From Mesostigma viride (taxonomy: Eukaryota; Streptophyta; Mesostigmatophyceae; Mesostigmatales; Mesostigmataceae), in NCBI GenBank assembly GCA_009746045.1, contig RPFO01001819.1:1-64000 (forward strand): a stretch of DNA of 64,000 nt. The letters are read 5' to 3'. The notes beneath the pieces were generated by a model. It was not told the origin of the DNA. It saw only the letters and a list, made by a program, of their open reading frames with translations, and searched no databases. Made by a program: the position numbers and the translations under genes. Of the stretch, positions 46,463-57,964 are shown piece after piece. How positions within the stretch are numbered: position 1 is the stretch's first letter; every line of letters begins with the position of its first letter.

Positions 46463-49003
46463 CTAGCTTCCGCCGCTGGTGGCACGCCGCTGCGACAGGG
46501 CTTCAGTGAGAGCCCTACGCCCCGCGTGGGTCATTTGCGAAGTCATCATCCCGGGGTGCGAGCACAGGTCACACTCAAAGGCCACCTGGTAGGGGGACAC
46601 CCTCTGCCGGCCCATCCTGGACAGCTCCACCCACGAACCCCCGGGCCACATGGACAGGAACCCAGCGAGGTACTGGGGATGGGTGAATAGAAGTGTCAGC
46701 GCCGACCGATCCACCACCCCACAACGGTGCTCGCGAACAAAGTGCACCCCCATCATAAAAACCTCCGTACGCACGTGATCATCGTTGATCGACGCCGTCC
46801 GTGCCCCTGCAATATCGGGCACCACCAGATTCAGAAAGGCACGTCCCTCCGATGGGGCCACCTTGGGAGGCGTCACCACGTGCCCCACCCCATCGACCAG
46901 ATATCGCCAATCCCACCAGTCTTCGGACCCGAACCGCACAGTATGCCCCACCGCAAGGGGAAAACGAGGGTCGTCGGGTTGCGGCAGGGGCAGGGGAACC
47001 TGAGGAAGGAAGGTGATCTCTACCTGTTCCCAGTAAGCCCCGCGATCCACAGCGAACCAGGGACCCGCTTGAAACACCAGAGGAGCGGGTAGATGCGTAC
47101 CAGGGGGGACCTGGAAAGACGGAGGTCCCTCGAACGTCACACACAGCTTCTCCGTGCGAGGTCCTGGCCCACCATACCTCACCGCTCTGCCCAGTGCCGG
47201 CCGTATGAAGTCCCCCAACGACCACTCCTCGTGAGATGACCCAGGAGCTCTGGAGGCCGCATCATAGCCCACTGAGGTGGCGGCAGAATGATCGCCTTGG
47301 CGACCGTGCTGGACCAACAAGCGCTGTATCAGGTCCTGTCCTGATTGTACCGCAGCCACGAGCTCTTCCAAGCGCACCACGGGCTCCGCTGGTACCAGAA
47401 TGCCCGTCCCGCTGGGGCCTTCCGCGACCCGAGGTCGCGTCTCTGCCATGGTGTGTAGACACGGTTCCTCCGCGGATCGGTGCGAGGTGGGCCTGCTGTG
47501 TCCCTCCGCGGGACGCAACATTGACGAGCCGGCTTGTGCAGGCCGGGGACGTGGTTCCAGGGAGACTAGGAAGGTAGGCTCCGGTGGATCCAGGGAGACA
47601 AGGAAGGTAGGCTCCCCCTGGCCCGCATCCGTCGGAGGATCTGCGGGGGCCGCATCCGAGGGCTCACCCTCGGCCGACTGTTCTGTCCTAGTAGCCGCCG
47701 CAGCTCCCGTCGTATCCGGCCGCGGTCGCCGAGACTCTCGCTCCAACTCCAGCGCCGACCCCCACATGCGCTCCCAGTGACGATCAGCCGGGCGACGAGG
47801 TGGTGGTGACGCTCGGCGAGCAGTTCGTACCTCCGTTCCCGAGTGCGAACGGGAACGCGAACGCGAGGGCGGTGATGGCGAGCGACGACGTGCAGGTCGT
47901 TCCGGAGCACGCCGAGAAGCTGGTTGACTGCCCCCGCCCCATCCCGTGGACCGCGGGCGGGACTCGCGCCCAGGTGGTCGCCCCCAGCCCGTCGCCGGCG
48001 GTGGCGCCTCAAAACGCGTCACAGGACGGTGTCCTGCGCCGCCCTCCAAGGAGCCCCGAGAAGGTGGGTCCCTTGGAGGAGAACGAGGGAGAGGGCGTGG
48101 AGGGTAGTCATCAGAATCGGAGTCGTCACCCTCGCTCCCATCATCCTGGTCTTCGTCATCCATAGTCGCAATGCGATCCAGGGCCTGCCGTAACGAATAC
48201 TGACCCGCGCGCATACACTTCTCGCCCCGCAACGCCCCCTCCAACGGGAGGTATCGAGGAAAGTAGTGCTCCAGCTGTTTCCGCACCTCGGGTGGAATTA
48301 GGAGGAGCAACAGCCGTGGAAATGCCAGACCCGCATCCAGCGTGTTCATGCACGCGTGACAAGGGCACTCCCGCTCATGGGTTTCCCAGTCTGTACCGAC
48401 CACCACGCCGTCGCTCTCGGCGGTGCGGGTCTCGATCTTGAACCCCACATTTCTTCGCACGAACCGTCGAAAATCCTCCAGCTTAGCTGGGCTGGCCCGC
48501 ACCAGAATGGAATCGGCGCGGAGTTCCGACGGCATCTGGTTACGGCGCCGACGACGTCGCTCCACCAAGTCACCCTCCCGGCCATAGTCGCGCAAGAACA
48601 TTCGGGGGTTCAATGTCTCCTCATTCAGCTCCTTCACTAGCTGCAACGTGCGCGCGTCCGGTGCTCCGGGTCTGGACGACGTCTCGTGCCGGCCACCACC
48701 TCCCGAGCCTCCGGCCCCTAAAGCACCCCCTCGGACTGCAGGCTCCCCGCGAGCTGTCTGCGTCCTCGCATCCTGTTCTGGTTGAGGGACCTCAGGGTAG
48801 TCTGATGTGTCCATGTCCACCAGATCTTCCTCACTCGACTCCCCGTCTGCTTCCCGGATTCCTGTCTCTGCAGCCTCCGCGGCGCTGACGGAAGTCTGGC
48901 CCCTGGGAAGCGCCTCCGCGGCGTCCCCCTGCACAGCCCACACACAAGAGGCCAAGGCATTAGTCGGCGTGTACCTAGTATCCGGCTCACACACCACTCT
49001 CAC
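46463..49003 (-). CDS. ORF3 of element 2, about 846 residues, unknown function
   Basis: Uninterrupted frame downstream of pol. It opens in the +1 frame relative to pol, overlaps the pol end, and has no ATG at its start (GTG at 49003; the first Met comes about 65 codons later). Yet similarity with element 1 begins upstream at CRVRVV, so translation must enter from elsewhere. Parts: acidic N-terminus (SSEEDLVDMD), a basic VERRRRRRNQMPS, a region with WETHERECPCHACMNTLDAG and FPRLLLLLIPPEVRKQLEH, and an acidic MDDEDQDDGSEGDDSDSDD. A long Pro/Arg/Ser/Thr-rich linker and a C-terminal globular domain (FEGPPSFQVPPGTHLPAPLV, EVFMMGVHFVREHRCGV, LTLLFTHPQYLAGFL) follow. There is no signal peptide or clear membrane anchor, so it is not a typical env. 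A leader-joined spliced mRNA is possible (CACTAACAG acceptor-like at the pol stop). Confidence 0.8.
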   Translation of the reverse strand: MRVVCEPDTRYTPTNALASCVWAVQGDAAEALPRGQTSVSAAEAAETGIREADGESSEEDLVDMDTSDYPEVPQPEQDARTQTARGEPAVRGGALGAGGSGGGGRHETSSRPGAPDARTLQLVKELNEETLNPRMFLRDYGREGDLVERRRRRRNQMPSELRADSILVRASPAKLEDFRRFVRRNVGFKIETRTAESDGVVVGTDWETHERECPCHACMNTLDAGLAFPRLLLLLIPPEVRKQLEHYFPRYLPLEGALRGEKCMRAGQYSLRQALDRIATMDDEDQDDGSEGDDSDSDDYPPRPLPRSPPRDPPSRGSLEGGAGHRPVTRFEAPPPATGWGRPPGRESRPRSTGWGGGSQPASRRAPERPARRRSPSPPSRSRSRSHSGTEVRTARRASPPPRRPADRHWERMWGSALELERESRRPRPDTTGAAAATRTEQSAEGEPSDAAPADPPTDAGQGEPTFLVSLDPPEPTFLVSLEPRPRPAQAGSSMLRPAEGHSRPTSHRSAEEPCLHTMAETRPRVAEGPSGTGILVPAEPVVRLEELVAAVQSGQDLIQRLLVQHGRQGDHSAATSVGYDAASRAPGSSHEEWSLGDFIRPALGRAVRYGGPGPRTEKLCVTFEGPPSFQVPPGTHLPAPLVFQAGPWFAVDRGAYWEQVEITFLPQVPLPLPQPDDPRFPLAVGHTVRFGSEDWWDWRYLVDGVGHVVTPPKVAPSEGRAFLNLVVPDIAGARTASINDDHVRTEVFMMGVHFVREHRCGVVDRSALTLLFTHPQYLAGFLSMWPGGSWVELSRMGRQRVSPYQVAFECDLCSHPGMMTSQMTHAGRRALTEALSQRRATSGGS

Positions 49004-49031
49004 CCTACACCGCTGTACCGCATGTGGCCTG

Positions 49032-52000
49032 TTAGTGCAACTGGTGCGTCTTCTTGTACGCTTCCAGTAAGCGGGCGCACCCAGCTAACTCAGTAGAAGT
49101 GCGCCAGGAGTCCTCCGACTCATGCTGCGCGAATCGCCATCGCACCCGGTACTGTCGCTGAGTCCCCCGACCCCGTTTGACATCCCGGTGTCCCACGATC
49201 GCTGCCACCTCATCCTCCTGTTCCCCCGTGTCCGGATTGAACTCCAACGGGGCCGGGGGATTGACCCGGCCCTGGATGGTGTTCTGGTGGTACAACTTGA
49301 GCTGGTCACGATGGAAACGGTTGGACGTGAGGTCAGTGAACAGCCATACGGCGTATAATACGCCGTATGGCGCGTATTATACGCCATACGCAAGATTTCC
49401 GTATGGAAATGGGGAAAAAAATACGCACTGCGTATTTTTTGCGTATTGCGTATTTTTTGCGTATTTTTTGCGTATTTTTTGCGTATGAACCGCGTTCGAA
49501 GTAGCTTCTGGCATCATTTTGGACGGCAGTGGAGCCGGAACTAGACTGTATCTAGGCGACCTGGAACTCCGCGACAAATAAACGACATGCAGGTGCCAAG
49601 CTGGCCGTGCATGTACGACTGTACGTGCATTGCTGCAGATTGCTGCGTGTCGGACTAGGGTCTAGGAGACGAAGGACGAGGAAATTAGGTGACGAAGTTA
49701 TGTTGTCTGCCAACAAGGGCGCGCATCTGGCACCTAACATTTAATCGTAGCACAATTGACATCCAGGCACCATGGCTAGCGACGGTGATGGTGTGGGTCT
49801 ATGGAACACGATGATGACTGGGCCGACGAGATGCAGGCCGTATTCGAGACTGTCTGGACACACATCGTGAAAGAACAGACTCTCAACAAGAAAGGGCAGC
49901 CGACAGGTAACTACAAGCTAAGTGACGTGCACACTTTTGGATGCAGAATTCTCGGGTTCTACCACCCGAGCAAGGCTAGCACCCGCCATATCATGGGCGC
50001 TACGTACGCGAAGGAGGCAAGAGTGAGCGAGTGCAAGAGGCCGCCGGAGGCATTACGTCGCAGGCTGCGGGGTATTTGGTGTGACTCGCGATGCACATAA
50101 ATGCCTTATTTAGCCATGCAGGCTGCTGCTAGCCAGCCACCGTACCATATGTGTTAATGGTTTAGGGAAGCTGGGTCGGGTTGCTGGCATGCATGGTATC
50201 CTGCACGCTAGCCACATTGTTGGCAGCCCGTATGGATTCTTGCTTCATGTAGATCAATATTGCATGGTGGCCTACCACGAGTAGGCAAGATGTCTGTTTC
50301 TGGCACGATGTTTTATTACTTTTGGCAAGTTGGCCGACTGACCGTGTGCTATTTACAGACATTATTAGTAACAACAGATGTACAATGCTTGTATTTGTAG
50401 GCATGCAGCGACGGCAACGGCAATATTATGTGATGATGTGTTAAATAAAGGCAAGTGGTGTTGCAAGAACACACAAAAAACATGCCTGATTGGTCAGAAT
50501 GTTGAAGAACCCCCTGAACCATGCAAAAAACAGCATTTTCAAGAGTCCCCGTATGATTTGCGTATTATACCCCGTATGGCGTATTATACACCATACCCAT
50601 GGGCCCCGTATGGTTGCGTATTGCGTATGGCTGTACACTGCGTGAGGTTCCATGACACTGGGACGTCCACCTGGAACATGACATCGTCAAACTTGGTGAG
50701 AACCTTGTAGGGGCCCAGGAACATGGGACGAAGCTTAGTCTTCAGCTCCTTCTCCACCTTGTGTGAAAATCGTCCGATCTGTGGGCCCTCCACCAGGACC
50801 CAATCGCTCACCTCAATGGACGGCGTTCGGTTATCCCGCTTGCCGGCTGTCCTCTCCAGATACCGCTCTGTCGCTGCGCGGTAGCCCTGGACTGCACTGT
50901 TATGAGCCTGGTGCATCCGCTGCAGCAAACGATCAACCCCCTGGCGTGTGTCCAGCTTGACCTGATCCTCTCCCAGTCCGGGGCTCATAAGCAAGTCGGG
51001 CGGCGTGAGAGGGTGCCGGCCAGAGTTGAGGAAAAAGGGGGTTAATCCATGGGCGGCCTGGGGGGCATTGTTCAAGGAGAACTCCACCAAGCCCAGAAGT
51101 TCCTCCCAATTGCTGCCCACCGCGTCGGTGTAGTGTCGCATGGTCTCTTGCACTGTGCGGTTCAACCGCTCCACCAGATGTGACGACGAGCTGTGGTAGG
51201 CCGTGCCCAGCGACACCTTGGTGCCCAGCCGTTCGAAAAACTCCTGCCAGAATTTGGCCGTGAAGAGCTTGTCGCGGTCGGAGATGAACTGTCGGCTGAG
51301 CCCGTGGAACCGAAACACGTGCGTCAGGTATATCTTGGCGCACTCCTCCGCTGTGAGGTCGGCCGGACACGGGGCCAAGTGACACATGCGCGTCAGGCGG
51401 TCCACGAACACCAAGACCATGCTGTTGCCGCTCTTCGTCTTCTTGAACGGGCCGATGAAGTCCATCATGATAGAATCCCAAGGACCCATCGGATCAGGTA
51501 ACGTCTTGGGGACGGCTTGAGAGCCCGTGTTCCTGGACTTCATGATCTGGCACGAGGGGCACTGGCGCACATATGTCTCAATATACTCCTTCATCCCGGG
51601 CCAGTAGAAATGTTTGCGGTCCGAGGAAAGAGACGGTGGCTTCCTTGATGTCCGCCTAGAAGCGAATCGTGGAGCTCGTGAAGCAAGGCGGCCCTACAAA
51701 GCTCCGGGACATACAGCCGCCATTCCTCCGGCTGGACACTCACGAACAGGCGTCCATCCTGGAACTTGCAAGGGTAGGCACCCATCTGCTGGGGATGCGC
51801 CCGGATGGCTTCAAGCGCCGCTTCCTCCGTGACCGTGAAACGACTGATCATCGTCTCCAGGTCCGACGTGACTGTGAACGCGTCCACGGCTGGGTCTGCC
51901 TCCGCGCTCGCCTGGTTGACGAATTCGGAGAAGACTGTGGGCGGGCCGATCGGCTGAAGCTGAAAAATTCCCTGGGGCGGCACCGCATGACTAAGGGGTA

Positions 52001-54848
52001 TGCGCGTATGCGATCCCTCCCCCTCCCCGGGGGTGTCCACGTCCTCGTGGGCACTCGTCTCCTCCAGGAGAGGTGACAAGGCATCACTGGTGGTGTGCCC
52101 CAGATGAAATAGGTGGCGGGCCCGGGCAGACCGTGGCTCCACGCCGTAGGCGGTCCCCGGGGCGGCCACGGGTACGCAGGTGGTATGAAGCACATCCATG
52201 TCCTCGTAGAACCAATAGTCCGCCCGTCGCGAGAGGGCGTCTGGCACCACGTTGTCCGCGCCCTTGACATATTGGATCTTGAACGGCGCAAACTGTGACA
52301 AGTACTCCATCCACCGCGCTTGGCGGGGCGTCAGGTTGGGCTGCACCAGGAGGTGGGTGAGCGGCCGGTGGTCGGTGTGGATCACAAGGCGGTGGGGGTC
52401 GAGATCCCCCTGCTCACTAATGGCCACCGAAAACTGGGCCCCCAGAAGATGATGACGCCACGTGTGGCAGCTGTAGACTACTGCCAGGAGCTCCTGCTGA
52501 TGCACTGGGTAATTCCGCTCCGCCGGAATCATTGTGCGTGAGATGTACTCGATGGGCTGAAGGCCCTTGCCTTGGTCCTGCAGGAGAACACCCCCGATGG
52601 CCACCTTACTGGCGTCCGTAGCCACGACGAAGGGAAGGGACGGGTCCGGCAGGACGAGGACCGGCGCTGTGGTGAGGTGGCGCTTAAGTGCCTCGAAGGC
52701 CTGCTGGCACTGCTCAGCCCAAAGGAACTGAGTACCCTTCTTGAGAAGAGCGTTAATCGGGGCGGCGATGGTGGCAAACCGCGGAATGAACCGCCGGTAG
52801 TAGGAAGCCAACCCCAGGAAACTGCGCACCCCTTTCACGTCCGTGGGGACCGGCCATTGCTGGACGGCCTCGATCTTCTCCGGGTCAGTCGCGATACCAT
52901 CCGCCGACAGGGTATGGCCCAAAAAGGGCACACAGCGGCCGGCGCGCACCTTGGCCTTCCTCGCCGACAGGTGCTCGTCTTCCATGATCTGAAGCACTGC
53001 GTCAACATCCTCCAGGTGCTCCTCGAACGTCTTGGAGTACACCAAGATGTCGTCCAGGTACGCCAGCGCGCACGTGCGCTTGTAGGTCCAGGGTGGGCGC
53101 GCCCCCTTCTGCGGGTCCGTCAGATCCTTGGAGACCTGCGGCAGGTGGGCCGTGCCCATCACCGGACGGAGGATGTCGTTCATCAGCATCTGGAAGGACG
53201 CAGGCGAGTTGCACAGCCCCATTGCCGCCACCCGAAACTGGTAGTGACCGAAGGGCGTAGCGAACGCGGTCTTGTGGCAGTCTTCGGGCGCGATGCGCAG
53301 CTGCCAAAACCCGTCCGCGCAGTCGATGACGGTGAAACACGTAGCCCCTTGGACACGGTTGAAGATGTCGTCAATCCGCGGTAGAGGATACCGGGACTTG
53401 ACGGTGATGGCGTTCAGCTTCCGGTAGTCAGTCACCAGACGCCACTTGCCCCCTGGCTTGGGAACGAGCAGCACGCCCGCTGAGAAGGGGCTGTTGCTGG
53501 GTTCAATGAGCCCGGCGTCGAGCAGTGAAATGAGAATCTTCTTGAGCTCCACCAGCTCGACTGGGCCCATGCGGTACATAGGAGACGCTGTCGGTCCTGC
53601 GCCCTCCTGGACCTGGATTCGGTGTAGCACCGACCGATTGGGAGGGAACTGTGGGGTGCGATCCGCGAAGAGAGTAGCGCGCTTCTCCAGGACGGCGTTG
53701 AACCGCGCCAGCTCGTCCGGAGTGAAGCCGGCACCGATCTCGTTCAGCATGGCCTGGGTGCTGTCCAAGTCGATGCGGTACATCGCATACTCCTTCCCCT
53801 TCCGGAGCTGGCGGGCCAGCGTCTTGCTACTCATCAGGATCTGGGACGCTGGACGAGGCCCGTCCGCCGAGCGCTCGTGTGTAATGTTATGGACCTCAGC
53901 AGCCTGTGCCCTGTACTCGCTGTCGGGGCACCAGAAGGAACCGTCCGGGAACCAAACTACCCGTCGGCGCACACTGATGTCCACATCCTGCTTGTCCAAC
54001 CAGTCCACTCCAATGATGATGTCGGCAGCACCCAGCGGCGCAATAGTCGCCACCAGGTCCACCGGCGTGCCCTGCAGCACCCCCTTGATGTCGGCGAGGC
54101 CTGGCGATTGGTGTCGCCGGCCATCCGAATACGTGACATACACTGCCGTGGTGTGGGGTCGCGGGACCAGGCCCAGCCGGCGCACCAGGGCCTCGTTGAT
54201 GAAGGACGTGGAGGCACCGGTGTCGACCAGGAACTTCACGTCCATGACCGTTTTCTCCTTCAAATACGGATCAAGGACGGTGGGAGGAACCAGTAACCCT
54301 CCACTGAAAAGAAACAAATGGCGCGAGCCTCCTTGCGCCGCACGCGCCGCCGGTTGGGTGGCCGCGTCTGAAGCCACGTTATTGACGTCTACCTCTATTC
54401 TAATTGACTCCGCGTCAGGGCTACTATCTGATTTCTCTACCCTATCCTCTCCCCCGGGCCCAAGCCCATGGGCAAGGCTACTACTCCCGAGGAGCGGTGG
54501 GACGGGAGGCCGCCTCGCCCGACCGCCCGCCCTCTTCCCCCCCCTCCTCCTCTTCGTCAGCCTCCTCCTCGTCGTCATACTCGTAGCCGGCCACAGCGTA
54601 CGTCTGGCCGGAAGAGGAGGACTGTCGCCGCGCCTCAATCTCGTTAACCGCACGTAGCACGCCCTTGGTAGAGCTGGTCGCGGGCGGTCGCGGCTGCTGA
54701 TACTGAGTCGGAACCTGTCTGGCATGCTGCAGGCGAGCCGCACGCTCGCCCGCGTTGCGGGGTCGGTCCCGGGGACCGGAGGAGTCGGGGCGGCTGCCGA
54801 AGGCTGGTCCAGAGAAGCGAACGCTGGGTTCCATATCCCCTGCACCAC
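49032..54848 (-). pseudogene. pol of element 2: PR-RT-RNase H-integrase-chromodomain, two breaks
   Basis: The main frame (54848-51591) is 1085 codons. It carries retropepsin KFLVDTGASTSF (about residue 209), RT with YLDDILVYS (about 600), RNase H VATDASKVAIGG (about 743) and the start of the integrase finger. A missing base near 51620 shifts the frame; integrase continues from 51594 (MKEYIETYVRQCPSC) with D-D-E residues in MMDFIGPF, FISDRDKLF and HLVERLNRT. After VSWNLT it is cut by the hAT element at 49334-50640. The remaining GPY/chromodomain part (YRVRW...SEDSWRTSTELAG) follows at 49333-49032, ending TAA. Otherwise better preserved than in element 1. Confidence 0.92.
49334..50640. mobile_element. 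hAT-like non-autonomous element (1.3 kb) in pol of element 2
   Basis: Terminal inverted repeats CAGTGAACAGCCATACG and (reverse complement of the right end) CAGTGTACAGCCATACG differ at one base. The 8-bp duplication CGTGAGGT flanks both sides (49326-49333, 50641-50648), and the empty site is seen in element 1. Both ends are crowded with CGTATGG, TATAATACG and GCGTATTTTTT motifs. A 99-codon frame (49801-50100: MEHDDDWADEMQAVFETVWT) is unrecognised; no hAT catalytic domain is present. Confidence 0.92.
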
Positions 54849-56352
54849 GACTGGCGTGCTTGCTCCGGAGCTTGGGGCAGTCGCGCTTGAGGTGTCCCAC
54901 CTCGCTGCACATGAAGCACCGCGCCTTACTAGCGTCGATCGCGTTTACACCCTGGTCAGTGTAGCCATCATCAGGGTCGTCGAGGTACTCCTCCTCCTCC
55001 TCGCCGGCGAGCTCGGTGGAGTACATCTGGTTCACCCGTCGCGGGGGAGCTGGCCTGAAGAAACGGCGCACCGAGGGGCGCGCCCGCGAGACACCACGTC
55101 GGCCACCTGCAGAAGGTATCTCTGGATATTCAGGATGTCCCACTCCTTCCAGGGGACCTCAGCGTAGTGTTTGAATACCTCGTCCTGCAGCTCGGGGCTG
55201 AGCGCCTCGATGAATCTGATCTTGTACTCGTACCAGGTCATGTCGGTTAGATAAGCGGCGCTGGACTCAAACTTGGACAGAAACTCGCGATATGGGGTGG
55301 TCCCCTGGCGCAGCTTGCCGAAAGCGATCCGCTCGTGGAGCTCCGCGTCTGGGGGTATCAGCTTGCGGCGCACCCGGTCCATCAGCTCCTCCACGGTTTG
55401 CGGGTATGACTGGGATGCGATGCTCTCACAGTTCAAGATGCTCACCACCGAGGGGTCCATGCAGGTGTTGACCACATGTGGGATCAAATCACAGGTGGCC
55501 AGTTCCCAGCTGTTGTGAATGCACCAAACGGTATACTGCTGTTGCCACATGCGTCCCCATTCGTCGACCTCTCGCGGTTTCATATCCGCGTGCAGCTTGG
55601 GTACATTCTTGAAGGTAGGCATCGGTGGGGCCTTTATCGTGTTAAGCTTAGGCCCACCGACCTCTCTGTATGAGATGGAGCCGAATGCTGGAGGCTGCGA
55701 CCGCGGGAGAGATCCGGATCTGTCCGGTGTGCCGTGTGTCCGGCGCACCTGTACCGACGAGGGGTGTTCGTACCCCGGGTCATCCAGTGCCACCCTGCTG
55801 AAATTCAGGTTACCGACGGCCGCGGGCGAAGGGACCACGCTGCTGTCAAGCGCCCGTGGACGCTGCGGCTGGGGTACCGGACGCTGGACGGGCGTATGAG
55901 TCTCCTCGCCTCGGGTAGTGGCGCTGCTTCTGTCGTCCCCTGGCCTGGTCCAAGGTCTATGAGTACCAACAGGCGGGCCCTGAGTAGCTGGACCCTCATC
56001 AACCTCGCCCATCCCGTCCAGATCGTCGAACTCGCCATCTGCCCCTGGAATCTCACCATCCTCATCCGAAGTCCATAGCGCCGTGGGCAACAGGGAAGTA
56101 CTGCCGAAGGACACTCTGCGTCTGCCCCGGTGAGTGGGGACCGGCGGAGGTCCCTGGGGACGCCCCCGCCCCGCCCAGGGATGCAATGGCCGCCCTGTGG
56201 CTGGCTGCTGATAACGGTAGTGCAGGGCATCTTCATTCTCGTCTCCCTGCTGCTCTGGATCAGGTGGTAGCCATTGTGGTCTCGTCTGGGGTTGTGGTTG
56301 CTGCATCCGGGGTTGCTGCTGTAGCCGTTGCTGCTGCTGTGACCGTTGCTGC

Positions 56353-56411
<59 letters not shown>

Positions 56412-56744
56412 CTGTTGCTGTTGCTGCTGCTGCTGCTGCTACTGCGAGTACTCTTGGAGCCTCTCTTGGTCACTCCTGTCATCTCCCTGCCTTGTTAAGG
56501 CGTCTAGATTGTCCCCATCCGCTGGGAACCTAGGGTTCTGATCTCTTGATCGTGGGAAGCCTTCCGCAGGTCTCTCCATGACCTCACCTGTACCTGTCCC
56601 TGCTTGGACGTGCAGTGGTACCTCTAGCCCCTCTGTACCGTGCTCGTGGTTGTCTACCGGTTCTACCTCTGTAATTTCTGGGTCTCTTTCTCTGGTCTCA
56701 TCCTCTGTCTCTCTGGCGTTCCTTGTTTGGGACCGTGTTGGCAT
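54481..56744 (-). pseudogene. gag of element 2: polyQ, capsid, CCHC zinc knuckle
   Basis: ATG at 56744 (MPTRSQTRNARETEDE). A CAG-to-TAG change at the start of the polyQ tract (about 56442) makes an in-frame stop; beyond it the same frame stays open through the Gln run (56440-56290) and the capsid-like region (YREVGGPKLNTIKAPPMPTF to NIQRYLLQVADVV). A lost base near 55078 shifts the frame; the next frame holds the knuckle CFMCSEVGHLKRDCP (C-x2-C-x4-H-x4-C) and the acidic tail ending at 54481. An eighth G at about 54537-54544 (seven in element 1) separates gag from the pol frame. So three small lesions split what was probably one gag-pol frame. Confidence 0.88.
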
Positions 56745-56874
56745 GGTGCTCGTACCGGTACCTTACACTGCAGGCAACACCTCCCCAGGAAGAAAGAGAG
56801 AGAGAGAGAGGGCAACCACGTGCTATAGATCTATAAATATAGAACCTAGTATTACTCCCTAGTATTAGTCTCCT

Positions 56875-57216
56875 CTACTGTTTGCTAGGGCCAATGGTCA
56901 ACTGAGAGAAGGTCACTGTAACTGCTGTCCCCTCCCCCTGACTGCTGAGCGTGGGTGGCTTAGAGCATTCACGAGTGGTGTGCATCCCCTCAGGCAATGG
57001 CATGTGTTCCCTAACAAACCTATCTGCATCAGTGATGTTATCAAACCCCTTCCACTTAGCACTAGAGTCTCTGGACATTATCTTATCCTTGATGTGTTCT
57101 TCACATGCCTTCCAACTATAAAATATGGCTGGTCTACCCTCGCCTCCATCATGGGCCACAGCATAGTAAGGAAAACCAGACTGACCACCCTTATTTATTC
57201 TGTTGCGTCTAGGCAT
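56875..57216 (-). CDS. ORF0 of element 2: RNase H1 hybrid-binding (viroplasmin-like) domain
   Basis: 113 residues from an ATG at 57216; 130 bp 5' of gag. It is clearly homologous along its whole length to ORF0 of element 1. It keeps GFPYYAVAHDG, AIFYSWKACEEHIKDK, SAKWKGFDNITDADRFVREH and the tail TVTFSQLTIGPSKQ. Most differences are conservative (D/E, K/R, I/M), and the extra residue is one Asn in MPRRNRINKGG. Length and key aromatic/Lys positions fit a single hybrid-binding domain without an RNase H catalytic domain; RNase H activity is already supplied by pol. Open in both copies, unlike gag and pol, which suggests selection or recent activity. Confidence 0.72.
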   Translation of the reverse strand: MPRRNRINKGGQSGFPYYAVAHDGGEGRPAIFYSWKACEEHIKDKIMSRDSSAKWKGFDNITDADRFVREHMPLPEGMHTTRECSKPPTLSSQGEGTAVTVTFSQLTIGPSKQ

Positions 57217-57964
57217 GATACATCATAACCTGGTAGAAGCTTGCAAGCAGGAGAAAAAGGGGAATCCCAGGCTACCTCTAAATGCAGTGACCTTTACCAA
57301 ACAAACAAGGGAGAAGCACGGAGCCTAACACAGCACACGCCCGAGCTTTCCGCGGAACGGGCTATACGCACACAAGGAGGTAAACACCGTCAACACAGTC
57401 GGCAACAGCCAGACGGTATCCACCCCCACGACCCCTTGCAGGTCAAACAACGAATGTCCGTCTCCGCGACGTCCATGGGCTCCAACGACAATCACAACCT
57501 ATAGAGGGTACAACATAGAACATAAACCCCCTACGCGTGCGGTTCCGGAGAGAAAGCGAGCTCACCAGCTAGCCTTCAGCAGGCGTAGCTTGTAAAGAAG
57601 AATTCTAACTAGGGGACATACCATCTTCGATGACGTAGATCCCTCCTGAGCTGGCCGCCACCCGGTGTCGTTGAAGGCAAGCCCTGGCCGCCACTAGGTG
57701 TCGTTGAAAACAGGAGAGCTGAACGCTATCGTTGACAGCACCTCACCACAGGACTATTGCTAGCCCCGCCGAGTATCCCAGACTGGCCGCTTGTTGTCTA
57801 GGTCGTCGTTGAATCCCTTTACGGGCTGGCCGCCGACCTGTCAGCAATCGTTGAATTCCGGAACCTCTACCTACGCCAAGCTCCGCCTTGGTATCCTAAT
57901 TGGCTCACTAACCCTCTCCGCGAGAGTTAGCTAACCTTTCCAGCACATTTCCTCCGATAACCAG
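57217..57964 (-). other. 5' leader of element 2 with primer-binding site and repeats
   Basis: Next to the LTR the element strand reads C then TGGTTATCGGAGGAAATG (57963-57946), the candidate primer site. Between it and ORF0 lie four CTGGCCGC...GTCGTTGAA repeats (57650-57855) as in element 1. No ORF is found in the leader. Confidence 0.7.

Noticed and set aside
54481-55143. Programmed +1 frameshift between gag and pol, suggested by the same frame offset in both copies
   Set aside because: The offsets arise from different single-base changes (G7 plus an extra base in one copy, G8 in the other); a single ancestral frame explains both.
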